A DNA stretch of 64,000 bases from Alphaproteobacteria bacterium. GTDB lineage: Bacteria > Pseudomonadota > Alphaproteobacteria > UBA6615. The position numbers were made by a program, and so were the translations under genes. The notes beneath the pieces are model-generated. The model was not told where the DNA came from and did not search any database. It worked only from the letters and a program-made list of their open reading frames with translations. This document shows, in pieces, positions 9,466 through 17,926 of the stretch. The stretch's first letter is position 1, and each line of letters starts with the position of its first letter. The stretch spans positions 62,001 to 126,000 of the forward strand of contig JAKUPN010000001.1 of NCBI GenBank assembly GCA_022449545.1, written 5' to 3'.

Positions 9466-10194
9466 TTGATTGAAAACATCTGTCAAGTTTGTGCAGGACA
9501 AATTACATTTAAATGTAACAAAAATGGATATAGCATTTTTCGATGTAATGATTGCGCTTTTCTGTTTGTTAGCCCTTATCCAACTGATGATGAAATAACA
9601 AACTTTTATTCATCATCATATAGAGGGGCTAAAAAAGATTTTTATCCCAAACTAAATTCTCGAAGACGTAGAGCGTTTCTAAAAGCTCTAAAATTTACCC
9701 GCTTCATTTATGGAAAAAAGACTATTGATATAGGCTGTGGAGGAGGAATAATGGCTGAAACCTTCCGTCGCATGGGTGCTGATTCCTCAGGCTTAGACAT
9801 TAGTAAAAATTCGATAAATTTTGCGAAAACGAATTATCCTAAATGCAAGTTTTACTGCGAAACTTTTGAAGAAAATATGAAAAGAGATCTACGTTTTGAC
9901 TTTATCTTTACAACTGAGTTAATGGAACATCTTGCGGGGCCTCATAACTTTATGAGGCTTATAAAAGCTTCATCAAAACCAAAAACACACGTGTATATAG
10001 CAACACCAGATTCTAGCCATAATGTTGTACCATCAGATATATCTCTATGGAGTGATATTTGTCCCCCTGAACATTTACAATGGTTTAATGAGTCTAATTT
10101 AAAAAAACTATTTTCTGACTACGGCTTTGTGTTAGTTAAATCGTATAAAAAAACAAGCCCTGCTTTATCACTATTATTTATGAAATCAGAATAA
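9466..10194 (+). CDS. zinc-ribbon class I methyltransferase
   Basis: 242 residues. The N-terminus has two Cys pairs (CQVC at 6-9, CNDC at 27-30) that form a zinc ribbon, followed by FLFVSPYPTDDEI. The methyltransferase core has motif I IDIGCGGGIMAE and a later FTTELMEHLAGP. This architecture belongs to the methyltransferase-13/C-methyltransferase-like family seen in sugar and secondary-metabolite pathways. The start is a TTG codon, supported by AAAGGA 13 bases upstream; no in-frame ATG lies nearby. The substrate is unknown. Confidence 0.8.
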   Translation: MIENICQVCAGQITFKCNKNGYSIFRCNDCAFLFVSPYPTDDEITNFYSSSYRGAKKDFYPKLNSRRRRAFLKALKFTRFIYGKKTIDIGCGGGIMAETFRRMGADSSGLDISKNSINFAKTNYPKCKFYCETFEENMKRDLRFDFIFTTELMEHLAGPHNFMRLIKASSKPKTHVYIATPDSSHNVVPSDISLWSDICPPEHLQWFNESNLKKLFSDYGFVLVKSYKKTSPALSLLFMKSE

Positions 10195-10217
10195 CTTAAT
10201 AAGTTTTGTAAAATTAA

Positions 10218-11174
10218 TTATATTAAGTTAGCTCTGCCCATATTTAAAAATTTATCTCGCCGATGTTTTTTTAGAGTATCCCCATCTAGTTTTCTTAGCT
10301 TATACAACTCTTCAGATACTGCATCTCCTACACTAGAAGTTATTTTCTTAGCATCTCTGTGAGCCCCCCCTAGTGGTTCATAAATTATACGATCAATAAT
10401 AGAAAAACCAAGCAAATCACTAGCTGTAATTTTTAGCGCTTCAGCAGCCGCGAGACTCTTGGTAGCATCACGCCATAAGATAGATGCACAACCCTCTGGG
10501 GAAATGACCGAATAAACCGAATGTTCTAGCATTAATACCTTATTTGCTGCAGCTAATGCTATAGCTCCTCCCGACCCACCTTCACCAATTACGACAGATA
10601 TAAATGGCACCCTCATAGACATACACGATCTTATAGTTTCAGCGATTGATTCAGCCTGTCCTCGCTCCTCAGCTCCAGCTCCTGGGTATGCTCCAGGAGT
10701 ATCAATAAACGAAATTATTGGTAACTGGAATCTATCAGCTAGTTCCATAACTCTCTGAGCTTTACGATACCCTTCAGGCCTTGCCATTCCAAAGTTGTGG
10801 ACGATCCTTCCATCCGTATCTATCCCCTTCTCATGACCGATTATTATTGTTGACCAACCACGAAACCTTCCTATCCCTGCAATTATAGCCCTATCTTCCG
10901 CGTAGGCACGATCACCGGCTAATGGGGTAAAATCCGTAATAAGATTTTTTATATAGTCTGATGAATGAGGACGATGAGGGTGTCTAGCAACCTGCACTCG
11001 TTGCCACGGTGTAAGTCTCTCATAAGTCTGTTTTAATAGCTTATTTAGTTGATTTTGGAGTTTTCCAACTTCTTCAGCAATACTAATTCCATCTCCATCA
11101 GAGAGATGGCGAAGTTCCTCGATTTTACTCTCCAGATCAGCAATCGTTTTTTCGAAATCTAAGAAATGACGCAT
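10218..11174 (-). CDS. accA: acetyl-CoA carboxylase carboxyltransferase subunit alpha
   Basis: 318 residues, matching the usual AccA length. With AccD it moves the carboxyl group from carboxybiotin to acetyl-CoA, the first committed step of fatty acid synthesis. Recognisable segments are DFEKTIADLESKIEEL at the start, SFIDTPGAYPGAGAEERGQ, the oxyanion-forming GEGGSGGAIALAAAN, and SVISPEGCASILWRD. It lies 6 bp downstream of xerD on the same strand, and xerD-accA is a common alphaproteobacterial pair. Confidence 0.97.
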   Translation of the reverse strand: MRHFLDFEKTIADLESKIEELRHLSDGDGISIAEEVGKLQNQLNKLLKQTYERLTPWQRVQVARHPHRPHSSDYIKNLITDFTPLAGDRAYAEDRAIIAGIGRFRGWSTIIIGHEKGIDTDGRIVHNFGMARPEGYRKAQRVMELADRFQLPIISFIDTPGAYPGAGAEERGQAESIAETIRSCMSMRVPFISVVIGEGGSGGAIALAAANKVLMLEHSVYSVISPEGCASILWRDATKSLAAAEALKITASDLLGFSIIDRIIYEPLGGAHRDAKKITSSVGDAVSEELYKLRKLDGDTLKKHRRDKFLNMGRANLI

Positions 11175-11180
11175 GGAAAA

Positions 11181-12152
11181 CTACTTAGCTTCTTCCGTGA
11201 ATTTACCTAGTGGATGGCTGGTGGCAATTAGCTTCCTAAGTCGGTAGTCTAGAACGTGAGTATATATTTGAGTAGTTGATATATCAGAATGGCCAAGCAT
11301 TTTCTGTACAGATCTTAGATCAGCCTCATTGTTTAATAGATGAGTAGCGAACGCGTGGCGTAAAATATGCGGACTCACTTTTGATTTGGGAATATCGGCC
11401 AGTACAGCTAACTCCTTCAGCAACTGAAAAAATCTTTGTCTTGTTATGGGAAGGCCTTTAGTCCCAGGAAATAAATAATTATTTACTTGTCCTTTATTTA
11501 CAAAAACATCACGTACCTTCATATATTCATTTACAGAATCTTTTGCCGCTTTATTAAGTGGAACCATTCTTTCACGATTACCTTTTCCAACTATTATTAT
11601 CACATTTGGATCTCTTTTCAGAACAGACACTGGTAATCCAATCAGTTCACTTGCCCGCATCCCAGTTGCATAACACAATTCCACCATCGCCTTAAGCCTT
11701 AAACCTTCTGCTCCTGGTAATTGGCTAGCTGATTTGATAAGTTTTGCAACTTCATTTTCAGTCAAAACTTTAGGAAGTTGACGACCCTTTCTAGGGCTTT
11801 TAAGAACAGCAGATGGATTGTCATCTCTTAAACCCTCAGAATTAAGAAACCTGTAAAAGGATTTCATAGCCGATAATCTTCTAGCAACAGTTCGAGAACT
11901 TATTCCTCTTTTCTGAAGATTAGCTAGATACTGTCGCAAATGTTCAGTTTCTGCAGTGTCAAGTGCCGCCACAGAAGAGTTCCTACCCTCTATTATGAAA
12001 CGTGCTAAGTCTTTGAGATCATGTCTGTAAGCGTCTAAAGTATTAGTAGCTATTCCTCTTTCAGCCAAAAGCATTTCAAGAAAGGCTTCCAGATACCTAC
12101 TACACCGCTCATTAGGTAGATTTCTTAAAATAATCTTTTGATCTTTATACAC
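11181..12152 (-). CDS. xerD: tyrosine recombinase XerD
   Basis: 323 residues. It resolves chromosome dimers at dif together with XerC. An N-terminal SAM-like core-binding domain (about 18-105) precedes the catalytic domain. The catalytic set is complete: R166 (GMRASEL), K190 (GKGNRERMVPL), H262 and R265 (HILRHAFATHLL), H288 (LGHSDISTTQ) and Tyr297 (IYTHV). The annotated start is GTG. It follows the unknown exported protein gene by 18 bp and precedes accA by 6 bp, so the three may be one operon. No mobile-element context is present, which supports a housekeeping Xer role. Confidence 0.93.
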   Translation of the reverse strand: MYKDQKIILRNLPNERCSRYLEAFLEMLLAERGIATNTLDAYRHDLKDLARFIIEGRNSSVAALDTAETEHLRQYLANLQKRGISSRTVARRLSAMKSFYRFLNSEGLRDDNPSAVLKSPRKGRQLPKVLTENEVAKLIKSASQLPGAEGLRLKAMVELCYATGMRASELIGLPVSVLKRDPNVIIIVGKGNRERMVPLNKAAKDSVNEYMKVRDVFVNKGQVNNYLFPGTKGLPITRQRFFQLLKELAVLADIPKSKVSPHILRHAFATHLLNNEADLRSVQKMLGHSDISTTQIYTHVLDYRLRKLIATSHPLGKFTEEAK

Positions 12153-12170
12153 CTTATCTCTAACCAGTTT

Positions 12171-14126
12171 TCATGGATTTGTGTTCAAAGAAATTTCCAA
12201 GGCAATAGCTCTGGCTGTCCTGTGTAAACCAACTTTTTTCAATGACTCAATAATTGTATGGATAGCAATAGGGTGTAATCCAAAAACATCTCCTTCCCCA
12301 ATTGAAGAAAGAGTATAAAAAGCTGTCTCCGCAACACTACCTGATTCTGCAGCTCGCTTAAGCCCAAAATGTACTTCCAACGAAGGAAAAGTTATTTTTT
12401 CTATATCATCCGTGTTAGCTCGTAACCATAATTCCTTGGCTAATGGTTCTCCCAAGGCATCAAATAAAGCCAACATATTAGCAATATTTTTGGCTCCGCC
12501 GGGGCCTTCTTCCTCTTGAATAGCAATCCATTTAGAAAGCTTTTGATTATTCCACGCTAGTTGTTTTTTAGTCAGAATATAAGATTTCTGTTTTATTTTT
12601 CTTCCACTGTTTTCAGTTTCCTCATTGTGATTAAGCTTTAACGACTTTTCATCTTCATTATACGTTTTCTCACTCATATTAGGTGATAACTCTTTCCCAT
12701 ATGCTAATCGCAAGGAAGGCCACATTTTGGTATAAGTAACATCGGCATCAGGATCTGAATTCACTACTGAGCTAATTTCCCGAAACCATTCCAAAGCTTG
12801 ACTATTTTGTCCAACAGCTAAATTTGCTGATATGGCGTCACTCGCAAACCACAAAAGACTTGAAGAAGGTTTTATAAGGTTAAGCTTTGAAGATGTTAAT
12901 TTTACTGCTATGTGCCATTCGTCATATTCCTTTGCCAAATACCACATCTGCTGAAGTCCCTCAGCTCGAGAAATCGCCATATCATCACTAATCGAAGCAA
13001 GGTAAATGACGGCAAGACGAAGACCTGCAGAAGCATTTCCAGGCTCCAACAGAACCTCAACTATTTCATCCTCAGTAATTCCAAGTTCAATATAAACATT
13101 AGCTATTTCCTCAGGTGAAAGAGCACCCCATTTTGCAGCACGTCGAATTGCCATTAAACGCGATTGGCGGCTCGCATCCGATGTTGTTGCTATTGCTTTC
13201 AACAAACTAGGGGACTCTGAGCTAGCAAACCAATGTGGAACCTGCGCTCCAACAACACGTATCATTGCTAAATTCAGTGCATTTGCCTTACCTGGCGAGT
13301 TTAACACTTCAAGTGCAGGAGGCTTTCCTGAAATAATTGAGTTTGATAGCTCAAAAAAAATTTCGTCAGCAACTAAGTTTTGTTCACTAAGCAACTCGAG
13401 ACCTCTTCTAGCTCCCTCATACTCCATATTCAAAAGTTGGCAGAACACAACAAGTTTCTGTCCAAACTCTGATACAAACCCTGTTTCAAATTCTCTTACT
13501 AACTGGCAAGCTCCAGAAAGGTTAGAAGTCAGTAACTTCACACTAACTTTTTGCTCAACAAGAGCGTTCTTAACTGATTCGTTTGTAAGTTCATCTAATA
13601 TTAAAGAAGCATCCTGAAGCGCTCCCATCGAAATCAATTTTTCTAGTCTAAGTCTCAATAAACTCACACTGCCTTCGGAGTTATAATCAGAATAAAAATT
13701 CATCAAAAGTATTCTACGGGCCAAATTATTAGCAGCACTACTTCTTAAACGGTTGGGAATAGATGAAATTAAGCGAACTGCTGATTCTTGTGAAATCCCC
13801 TTCCAAAAGTTTTCATCTATTTTGTCTTCTTTTTGCCCGACTAATACTTCTCCTATACTGCTTTGTGACACTTCAGGGTTTGGCAAACGGTCTGGTGTCT
13901 CCGACACTTGCACTGATTTTATTGTAATCTCAGGTTTAACTTGAGAAGAAAAGCTTTTTGATGGGCGGGGCTTTGTAACTTCAACTTTTGGTACGAGTGA
14001 TACTGGGCCAGGTAAATTATTTGCTTCTTGCCCCAAAGCCGCAAGATTAGAAATAACACAAGTGCTTATTACAACCGTCAAAGCTATTGTCACTCTATAG
14101 AAGAGATCAACGCGTGAACCGATCAT
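12171..14126 (-). CDS. large exported or membrane-anchored protein of unknown function
   Basis: The track starts at a TTG (14177, 668 residues). I prefer the ATG at 14126, giving 651 residues and the N-terminus MIGSRVDLFYRVTIALTVVI, a basic segment followed by a hydrophobic signal or anchor helix. The mature part is rich in Leu, Ala, Ser and Glu and looks alpha-helical, possibly repeat-like (short helices around RLRLEKLISMGALQDA and similar), but no catalytic motif is visible. Its position between aroK and xerD matches an uncharacterised alphaproteobacterial protein. Its start overlaps the end of a 43-residue membrane protein gene by 20 bp. Confidence 0.75.
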   Translation of the reverse strand: MIGSRVDLFYRVTIALTVVISTCVISNLAALGQEANNLPGPVSLVPKVEVTKPRPSKSFSSQVKPEITIKSVQVSETPDRLPNPEVSQSSIGEVLVGQKEDKIDENFWKGISQESAVRLISSIPNRLRSSAANNLARRILLMNFYSDYNSEGSVSLLRLRLEKLISMGALQDASLILDELTNESVKNALVEQKVSVKLLTSNLSGACQLVREFETGFVSEFGQKLVVFCQLLNMEYEGARRGLELLSEQNLVADEIFFELSNSIISGKPPALEVLNSPGKANALNLAMIRVVGAQVPHWFASSESPSLLKAIATTSDASRQSRLMAIRRAAKWGALSPEEIANVYIELGITEDEIVEVLLEPGNASAGLRLAVIYLASISDDMAISRAEGLQQMWYLAKEYDEWHIAVKLTSSKLNLIKPSSSLLWFASDAISANLAVGQNSQALEWFREISSVVNSDPDADVTYTKMWPSLRLAYGKELSPNMSEKTYNEDEKSLKLNHNEETENSGRKIKQKSYILTKKQLAWNNQKLSKWIAIQEEEGPGGAKNIANMLALFDALGEPLAKELWLRANTDDIEKITFPSLEVHFGLKRAAESGSVAETAFYTLSSIGEGDVFGLHPIAIHTIIESLKKVGLHRTARAIALEISLNTNP

Positions 14127-14238
14127 TTGGAACCACCTTTTCAATAAGCTGACTTGGTGCAGGTATATCCCAGGCAATCAGAAAAACAGCTCCACCAATA
14201 AGTATAACTATTATCGATATTATTAATATTTTTAGCAA
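14107..14238 (-). CDS. small single-pass membrane protein (43 aa, not in ORF track)
   Basis: A TTG-started frame encodes 43 residues. A strong transmembrane helix (LKILIISIIVILIGGAVFLI) is followed by a short polar tail, AWDIPAPSQLIEKVVPNDRF. TAGG lies 7 bases before the TTG, and an in-frame stop lies upstream. The frame ends in a TGA inside the start region of the 651-residue exported protein, a 20-bp overlap that suggests coupled translation. The tail is not the composition of random AT-rich sequence, with Trp, three Pro and a charged DR. I infer a small membrane partner of the downstream protein. Confidence 0.6.
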   Translation of the reverse strand: MLKILIISIIVILIGGAVFLIAWDIPAPSQLIEKVVPNDRFTR

Positions 14239-14397
14239 CTTTACGCCTATTCTTATTTTTTAATCTATTATTTAAAATGATACATCAGGTATAAAATTCA
14301 TAAAACGTCAAAAACGGGACAAAAACTTAGTTATTGTGATAAATTTAAAAAATGGCAATTCCGCGGCAAAGATAAAGAAACTATATAATAATAGAGA

Positions 14398-14991
14398 ATG
14401 ACTAGATCTGATAAAATTACTGATAATATAGGCAAAGAAAACGATTCTTGTCTAAAACGCCCTTCTATTAAAAAGACTATTGTAATAATTGGTCTTATGG
14501 GCGCGGGAAAAACCTCTATTGGTCGTAGATTGGCAGAACAGTTAGATCTTACATTTAAGGATTCCGATGAAGAGGTTGAAATAGCGGCAAGACTATCCAT
14601 AAATGAAATTTTTGCCAACCTAGGTGAAAAAAAATTCAGAGAGGGCGAACGTCGGGTAATTAGTCGTTTACTAGACGATAAACCTATAGTTTTAGCCACA
14701 GGTGGAGGAGCGTTTATGGACAGATTCATACGTAATAAGATTGCAAATAACGGCATCTCTATATGGCTCAAATCAGATCTACCTACTCTAGTCAAAAGAA
14801 CTTCTAGACGTAATAATAGACCTCTATTAAATAATACCGACCAAAGATCAACTTTAAAAAAATTAATTGATGACCGTTATCCCACTTATAAACTGGCTGA
14901 CATAACCATAGAAAGCAATGATGAATCTGTGGAGAACACCTTAAGAAAGGCTATGGAAGCTTTGGACAACTATCTAGCAGAAAGAAAATGA
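14398..14991 (+). CDS. aroK: shikimate kinase
   Basis: 197 residues. It phosphorylates shikimate at the 3-hydroxyl with ATP. The P-loop is GLMGAGKTSIGRRLA at about 32-46. The shikimate-binding DSDEEVE follows, with LATGGGAFMD and the lid-region RNNRPLL. The N-terminus has about 20 extra residues before the kinase fold, common in Alphaproteobacteria. Its stop overlaps the aroB start as ATGA, so translation is coupled. It is divergent from the small membrane protein gene, with 159 bp between the starts. Confidence 0.96.
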   Translation: MTRSDKITDNIGKENDSCLKRPSIKKTIVIIGLMGAGKTSIGRRLAEQLDLTFKDSDEEVEIAARLSINEIFANLGEKKFREGERRVISRLLDDKPIVLATGGGAFMDRFIRNKIANNGISIWLKSDLPTLVKRTSRRNNRPLLNNTDQRSTLKKLIDDRYPTYKLADITIESNDESVENTLRKAMEALDNYLAERK

Positions 14992-16121
14992 AATTAAGCT
15001 CTAAAATTGAGCCGGCTGAACAAATAAGAGTCAGCCTAAAAGAACGAAGTTATGATATTTTAATTGGATCTGATCTCTTGGATGCAGCCGGCACACTTAT
15101 CGCAAAAGGTATTGAAACCTCAAAGGCCTACATAGTTACTGACTCCAACGTCTCAACTCACTACGCTAATCGATTAATTTCAAGTTTGAATAATGCTGGA
15201 ATAGAAAACGATATAATTATTCTTGAACCAGGTGAAAAAACGAAATCGTTTAAAGTGTTTGAAGGTTTATTAAATACAATTATTGAAAAAGGGGTCGAGC
15301 GCTCAAATACTTTAATCGCCTTGGGAGGGGGTGTAGTAGGAGATATAACCGGATTTGCTGCAAGTACAATTTTAAGAGGCATTAATTACGTTCAGATTCC
15401 CACAACTTTATTAGCTCAAGTAGATAGTTCAGTTGGTGGTAAAACGGCTATCAACTCTTCCTCAGGAAAGAATCTGATTGGTAGTTTCTATCAACCTAAG
15501 CTTGTCTTAGCAGATTTACGGACTCTAGAAACTTTGCCTGAAAGAGAATTATTAGCTGGGTATGCAGAAACTGTAAAATATGGTCTTATTGGCGATTCCG
15601 TATTTTTCTCATGGTTAGAAAAAAATGGAGAAAATTTACTCAAAGGTGAACAGTCCTATCTAATTCATGCAATCGCCACCAGTTGTAAAATGAAATCGGA
15701 GATAGTTGCCCAAGATGAAAAAGAAAAAGGGGAAAGAGCACTATTAAATTTGGGCCATACCTTTGCTCACGCACTAGAATCAGAAGTAGGATTCGATAAT
15801 CATATACTGCATGGAGAGGCTGTCGCCATAGGCATATGTCTAGCTTTCAATCTGTCAACAAATTTGGGTTTGTGTCCAATTTCTGATACAGAAAGAGTAC
15901 AAAAACATTTTCGTTCGATTGGATTATCCGTTGAACCGCCAGAGCACCCCTCAGGAGAATGGAAGATCGACGCAATAATGAAGCTTATAGGACTGGATAA
16001 GAAAGTAGTAAATAATCACCCTGTTTTCATACTTTCCAAAGGAATTGGAAGTTCTTTCATAGCAGATGATGTGCCCCTTAATGAGGTTAGACAACTTCTA
16101 GAAAATACATTCCTTGGATGA
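14988..16121 (+). CDS. aroB: 3-dehydroquinate synthase
   Basis: 377 residues. It converts DAHP to 3-dehydroquinate using NAD and a divalent metal. The NAD-binding GGGVVGDITGFAAS, the TTLLAQVDSSVGGKTAIN block and the metal ligands are visible: Glu in AGYAETVKYG, His in NLGHTFAHALE and His in LHGEAVAIG. It shares the ATGA overlap with aroK, the standard arrangement. It ends before a 160-bp gap with no terminator hairpin that I can see. Confidence 0.97.
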   Translation: MKLSSKIEPAEQIRVSLKERSYDILIGSDLLDAAGTLIAKGIETSKAYIVTDSNVSTHYANRLISSLNNAGIENDIIILEPGEKTKSFKVFEGLLNTIIEKGVERSNTLIALGGGVVGDITGFAASTILRGINYVQIPTTLLAQVDSSVGGKTAINSSSGKNLIGSFYQPKLVLADLRTLETLPERELLAGYAETVKYGLIGDSVFFSWLEKNGENLLKGEQSYLIHAIATSCKMKSEIVAQDEKEKGERALLNLGHTFAHALESEVGFDNHILHGEAVAIGICLAFNLSTNLGLCPISDTERVQKHFRSIGLSVEPPEHPSGEWKIDAIMKLIGLDKKVVNNHPVFILSKGIGSSFIADDVPLNEVRQLLENTFLG

Positions 16122-16282
16122 TAAATTAATATTCATAATTTACTGACTTATATGTACTGTTTTATTTCTCCCTGTATCTATTTTCAGCTGCCCTCAACAT
16201 CACTGAATAACAAACATCTGATGATAATAAATCAAACGGTTATTATAAATCCTTCACAAATTTTAGCTAAAGGAGTTAGTTG

Positions 16283-16837
16283 ATGCCTCTATCTTCTCCA
16301 CAGACAAGAGAAACCATGCACACCAGGAGGGTCACATGTACAGGCCATCGACGTGATGATGGTCTATGGGACATCGAGGGACATCTCATTGATGAAAAAA
16401 CCTATGAATTCTGTAATGATGAAAGAGGTAAGGTTCTTCCAGGTGAACCAGTACATGAAATGTGGATTCGTCTAACTATTACCGAAAAAATGGAGATAAA
16501 AAAAGTTGAAGCAGTCACTGACCATAGTCCTTTTAGCATATGTCGTAATATAACTCCGAACTTTCAAAAATTAATCGGAATAACTATTGGCCCTGGATGG
16601 CGTAAGCAAGTACTTTCAAGGGTAGGTGGAATCGAGGGGTGCACTCATATTGTAGAACTACTAGGGCCTGTTGCCACAACAGCTTTCCAATCTATAACCC
16701 CTGTCAAGAACCGCGAAGAAAAAGTTAATCGTGTTTCATCCGATAAGCCACCACGATTATTGAACACTTGCCACGCATTTAGAAGTGATGGGGAAATAAC
16801 TAAAAAATACTGGCCTAAGTTTTATGATGGTTCATAG
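16283..16837 (+). CDS. DUF2889 family protein
   Basis: The track starts at a TTG (16280); I use the ATG three bases later because AAAGGAG lies 7 bases upstream of it. About 184 residues. The protein starts with HTRRVTCTGHRRDDGLWDIEGHLID, the hallmark of DUF2889, and continues with IRLTITEKMEIKKVEAVTDHSPF and the PGWRKQVLSRVGGIEGCTHIVELL block. No biochemical role is established for the family. The conserved Arg, Cys and His residues hint at a ligand or metal site, but I cannot say which. Confidence 0.85.
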   Translation: MPLSSPQTRETMHTRRVTCTGHRRDDGLWDIEGHLIDEKTYEFCNDERGKVLPGEPVHEMWIRLTITEKMEIKKVEAVTDHSPFSICRNITPNFQKLIGITIGPGWRKQVLSRVGGIEGCTHIVELLGPVATTAFQSITPVKNREEKVNRVSSDKPPRLLNTCHAFRSDGEITKKYWPKFYDGS

Positions 16838-16915
16838 CAACATAAATAGATGGTCTTCAGTAATTGCTAACAGAGAGCTAAGATAAACTAAATAAAATTT
16901 TTTCTTTTGATTGAA

Positions 16916-17185
16916 CTAAATATCACTTGGCGAACTAGCTTTTATTGAGATTGAATGAAGACCAGCTGAAAACTCATCAGCTAGTAGACCATGGATAAGC
17001 CTTTCACGATCAATCCTAGTCTTATTTGTAAATTCCTCAGATATAATTTCAATTCGGAAGTGGGTTTCTCCTACTCCTGATGCTTCTGCATGACCAACAT
17101 GAAGGTCCGAATCGTCAATTATTTTAATCTTGATTGGCCTTAAAGCCTGAGAAAGAATAGAATGCATTTTATCCAAGCGTTTCAA
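16916..17185 (-). CDS. bolA: BolA family protein
   Basis: 89 residues with the BolA fold. The signature is the DDSDLHVGHAEASGVGETHFRIEI strand-turn region followed by an RIDRERLIHGLLADEF helix. BolA proteins pair with monothiol glutaredoxins around [2Fe-2S] clusters and act in iron homeostasis and cluster trafficking. It is divergent from the DnaJ-domain gene, 125 bp apart, and this BolA-DnaJ-CobS-CobT order is a known alphaproteobacterial block. Which BolA subgroup (BolA1 or BolA3-like) is not decided. Confidence 0.92.
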   Translation of the reverse strand: MKRLDKMHSILSQALRPIKIKIIDDSDLHVGHAEASGVGETHFRIEIISEEFTNKTRIDRERLIHGLLADEFSAGLHSISIKASSPSDI

Positions 17186-17310
17186 ATTAGTCTCCCGATG
17201 ATGTTTAATTTCTTATAAACAAACATAAATTAATATACTTGTTGTATTGTTATTGCAAAAATTAAACTGGATGTCTTGCAGTAACAAAACAATCCCTACA
17301 TATTAATAGG

Positions 17311-17883
17311 ATGCGTGAAGGATTTGACGGCAATTATTCAATGGAAAAGGAGACTACCGATCCGATTAACGATCGGGAGAACCGCAAGTGTGATCAAGCT
17401 AATTGTAAACGTCAGGCCGAATACCGTGCTCCAAAATCGCGCGAAAACCTTCAAGAATATTACTGGTTTTGCTTAGAGCATATTAGACTCTATAATAGTT
17501 CGTGGAACTATTATAAGGGCATGACTGATGTTGAGGTAGAGTTAGAAAGACGCGCAGATGCATACTGGCATCGTCGTACCTCGCCTCTCGGAAGCAATAG
17601 TAGACATAAGGTTAATATAGAAGATAATTACGGTATTTTTGATAAAGAAAAGGAAGATAACAAAAGAAAAAGTGATTTTTTTAAATTGACTGCACCCGAG
17701 CTAAGTGCTCTATCAGTTTTAGGCTTGTCACCTCCTGTAATCATAAAGGAGTTGAAAAGTAAATATAAAGAGCTTGTTAAACTCTATCATCCAGACACTA
17801 ATGGTGGCAGTAAATCAGCCGAGGAAAAGTTGAAATCAATCAATAGAGCCTATGAGATACTTATGCGACGTACTAATTCTTAG
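17311..17883 (+). CDS. DnaJ-domain protein
   Basis: 190 residues with the J domain at the C-terminus, about 130-188: LGLSPPVIIKELKSKYKELVKLY, the invariant HPD, then KLKSINRAYEILMRR. The N-terminal part has cysteines in CDQANCKRQAEYRAP and WFCLEHIR, which could bind a metal. It should stimulate DnaK ATPase, but it lacks the G/F and zinc domains of DnaJ. It sits 43 bp upstream of cobS and is conserved there in Alphaproteobacteria. An alternative ATG at 17341 would remove ten residues. Confidence 0.9.
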   Translation: MREGFDGNYSMEKETTDPINDRENRKCDQANCKRQAEYRAPKSRENLQEYYWFCLEHIRLYNSSWNYYKGMTDVEVELERRADAYWHRRTSPLGSNSRHKVNIEDNYGIFDKEKEDNKRKSDFFKLTAPELSALSVLGLSPPVIIKELKSKYKELVKLYHPDTNGGSKSAEEKLKSINRAYEILMRRTNS

Positions 17884-17926
17884 GAAAAACCCTAGGCCCA
17901 CTCTTAATTATAAATTGGAAGTTTAA

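Noticed and set aside
11181-12152. Mobile-element or island integrase
   Set aside because: The tyrosine recombinase has the XerD layout and sits beside accA in conserved context, with no phage or transposon genes.
14331-14795. 154-codon minus-strand ORF over aroK
   Set aside because: It is a shadow of the aroK coding frame; the plus strand has the complete kinase.
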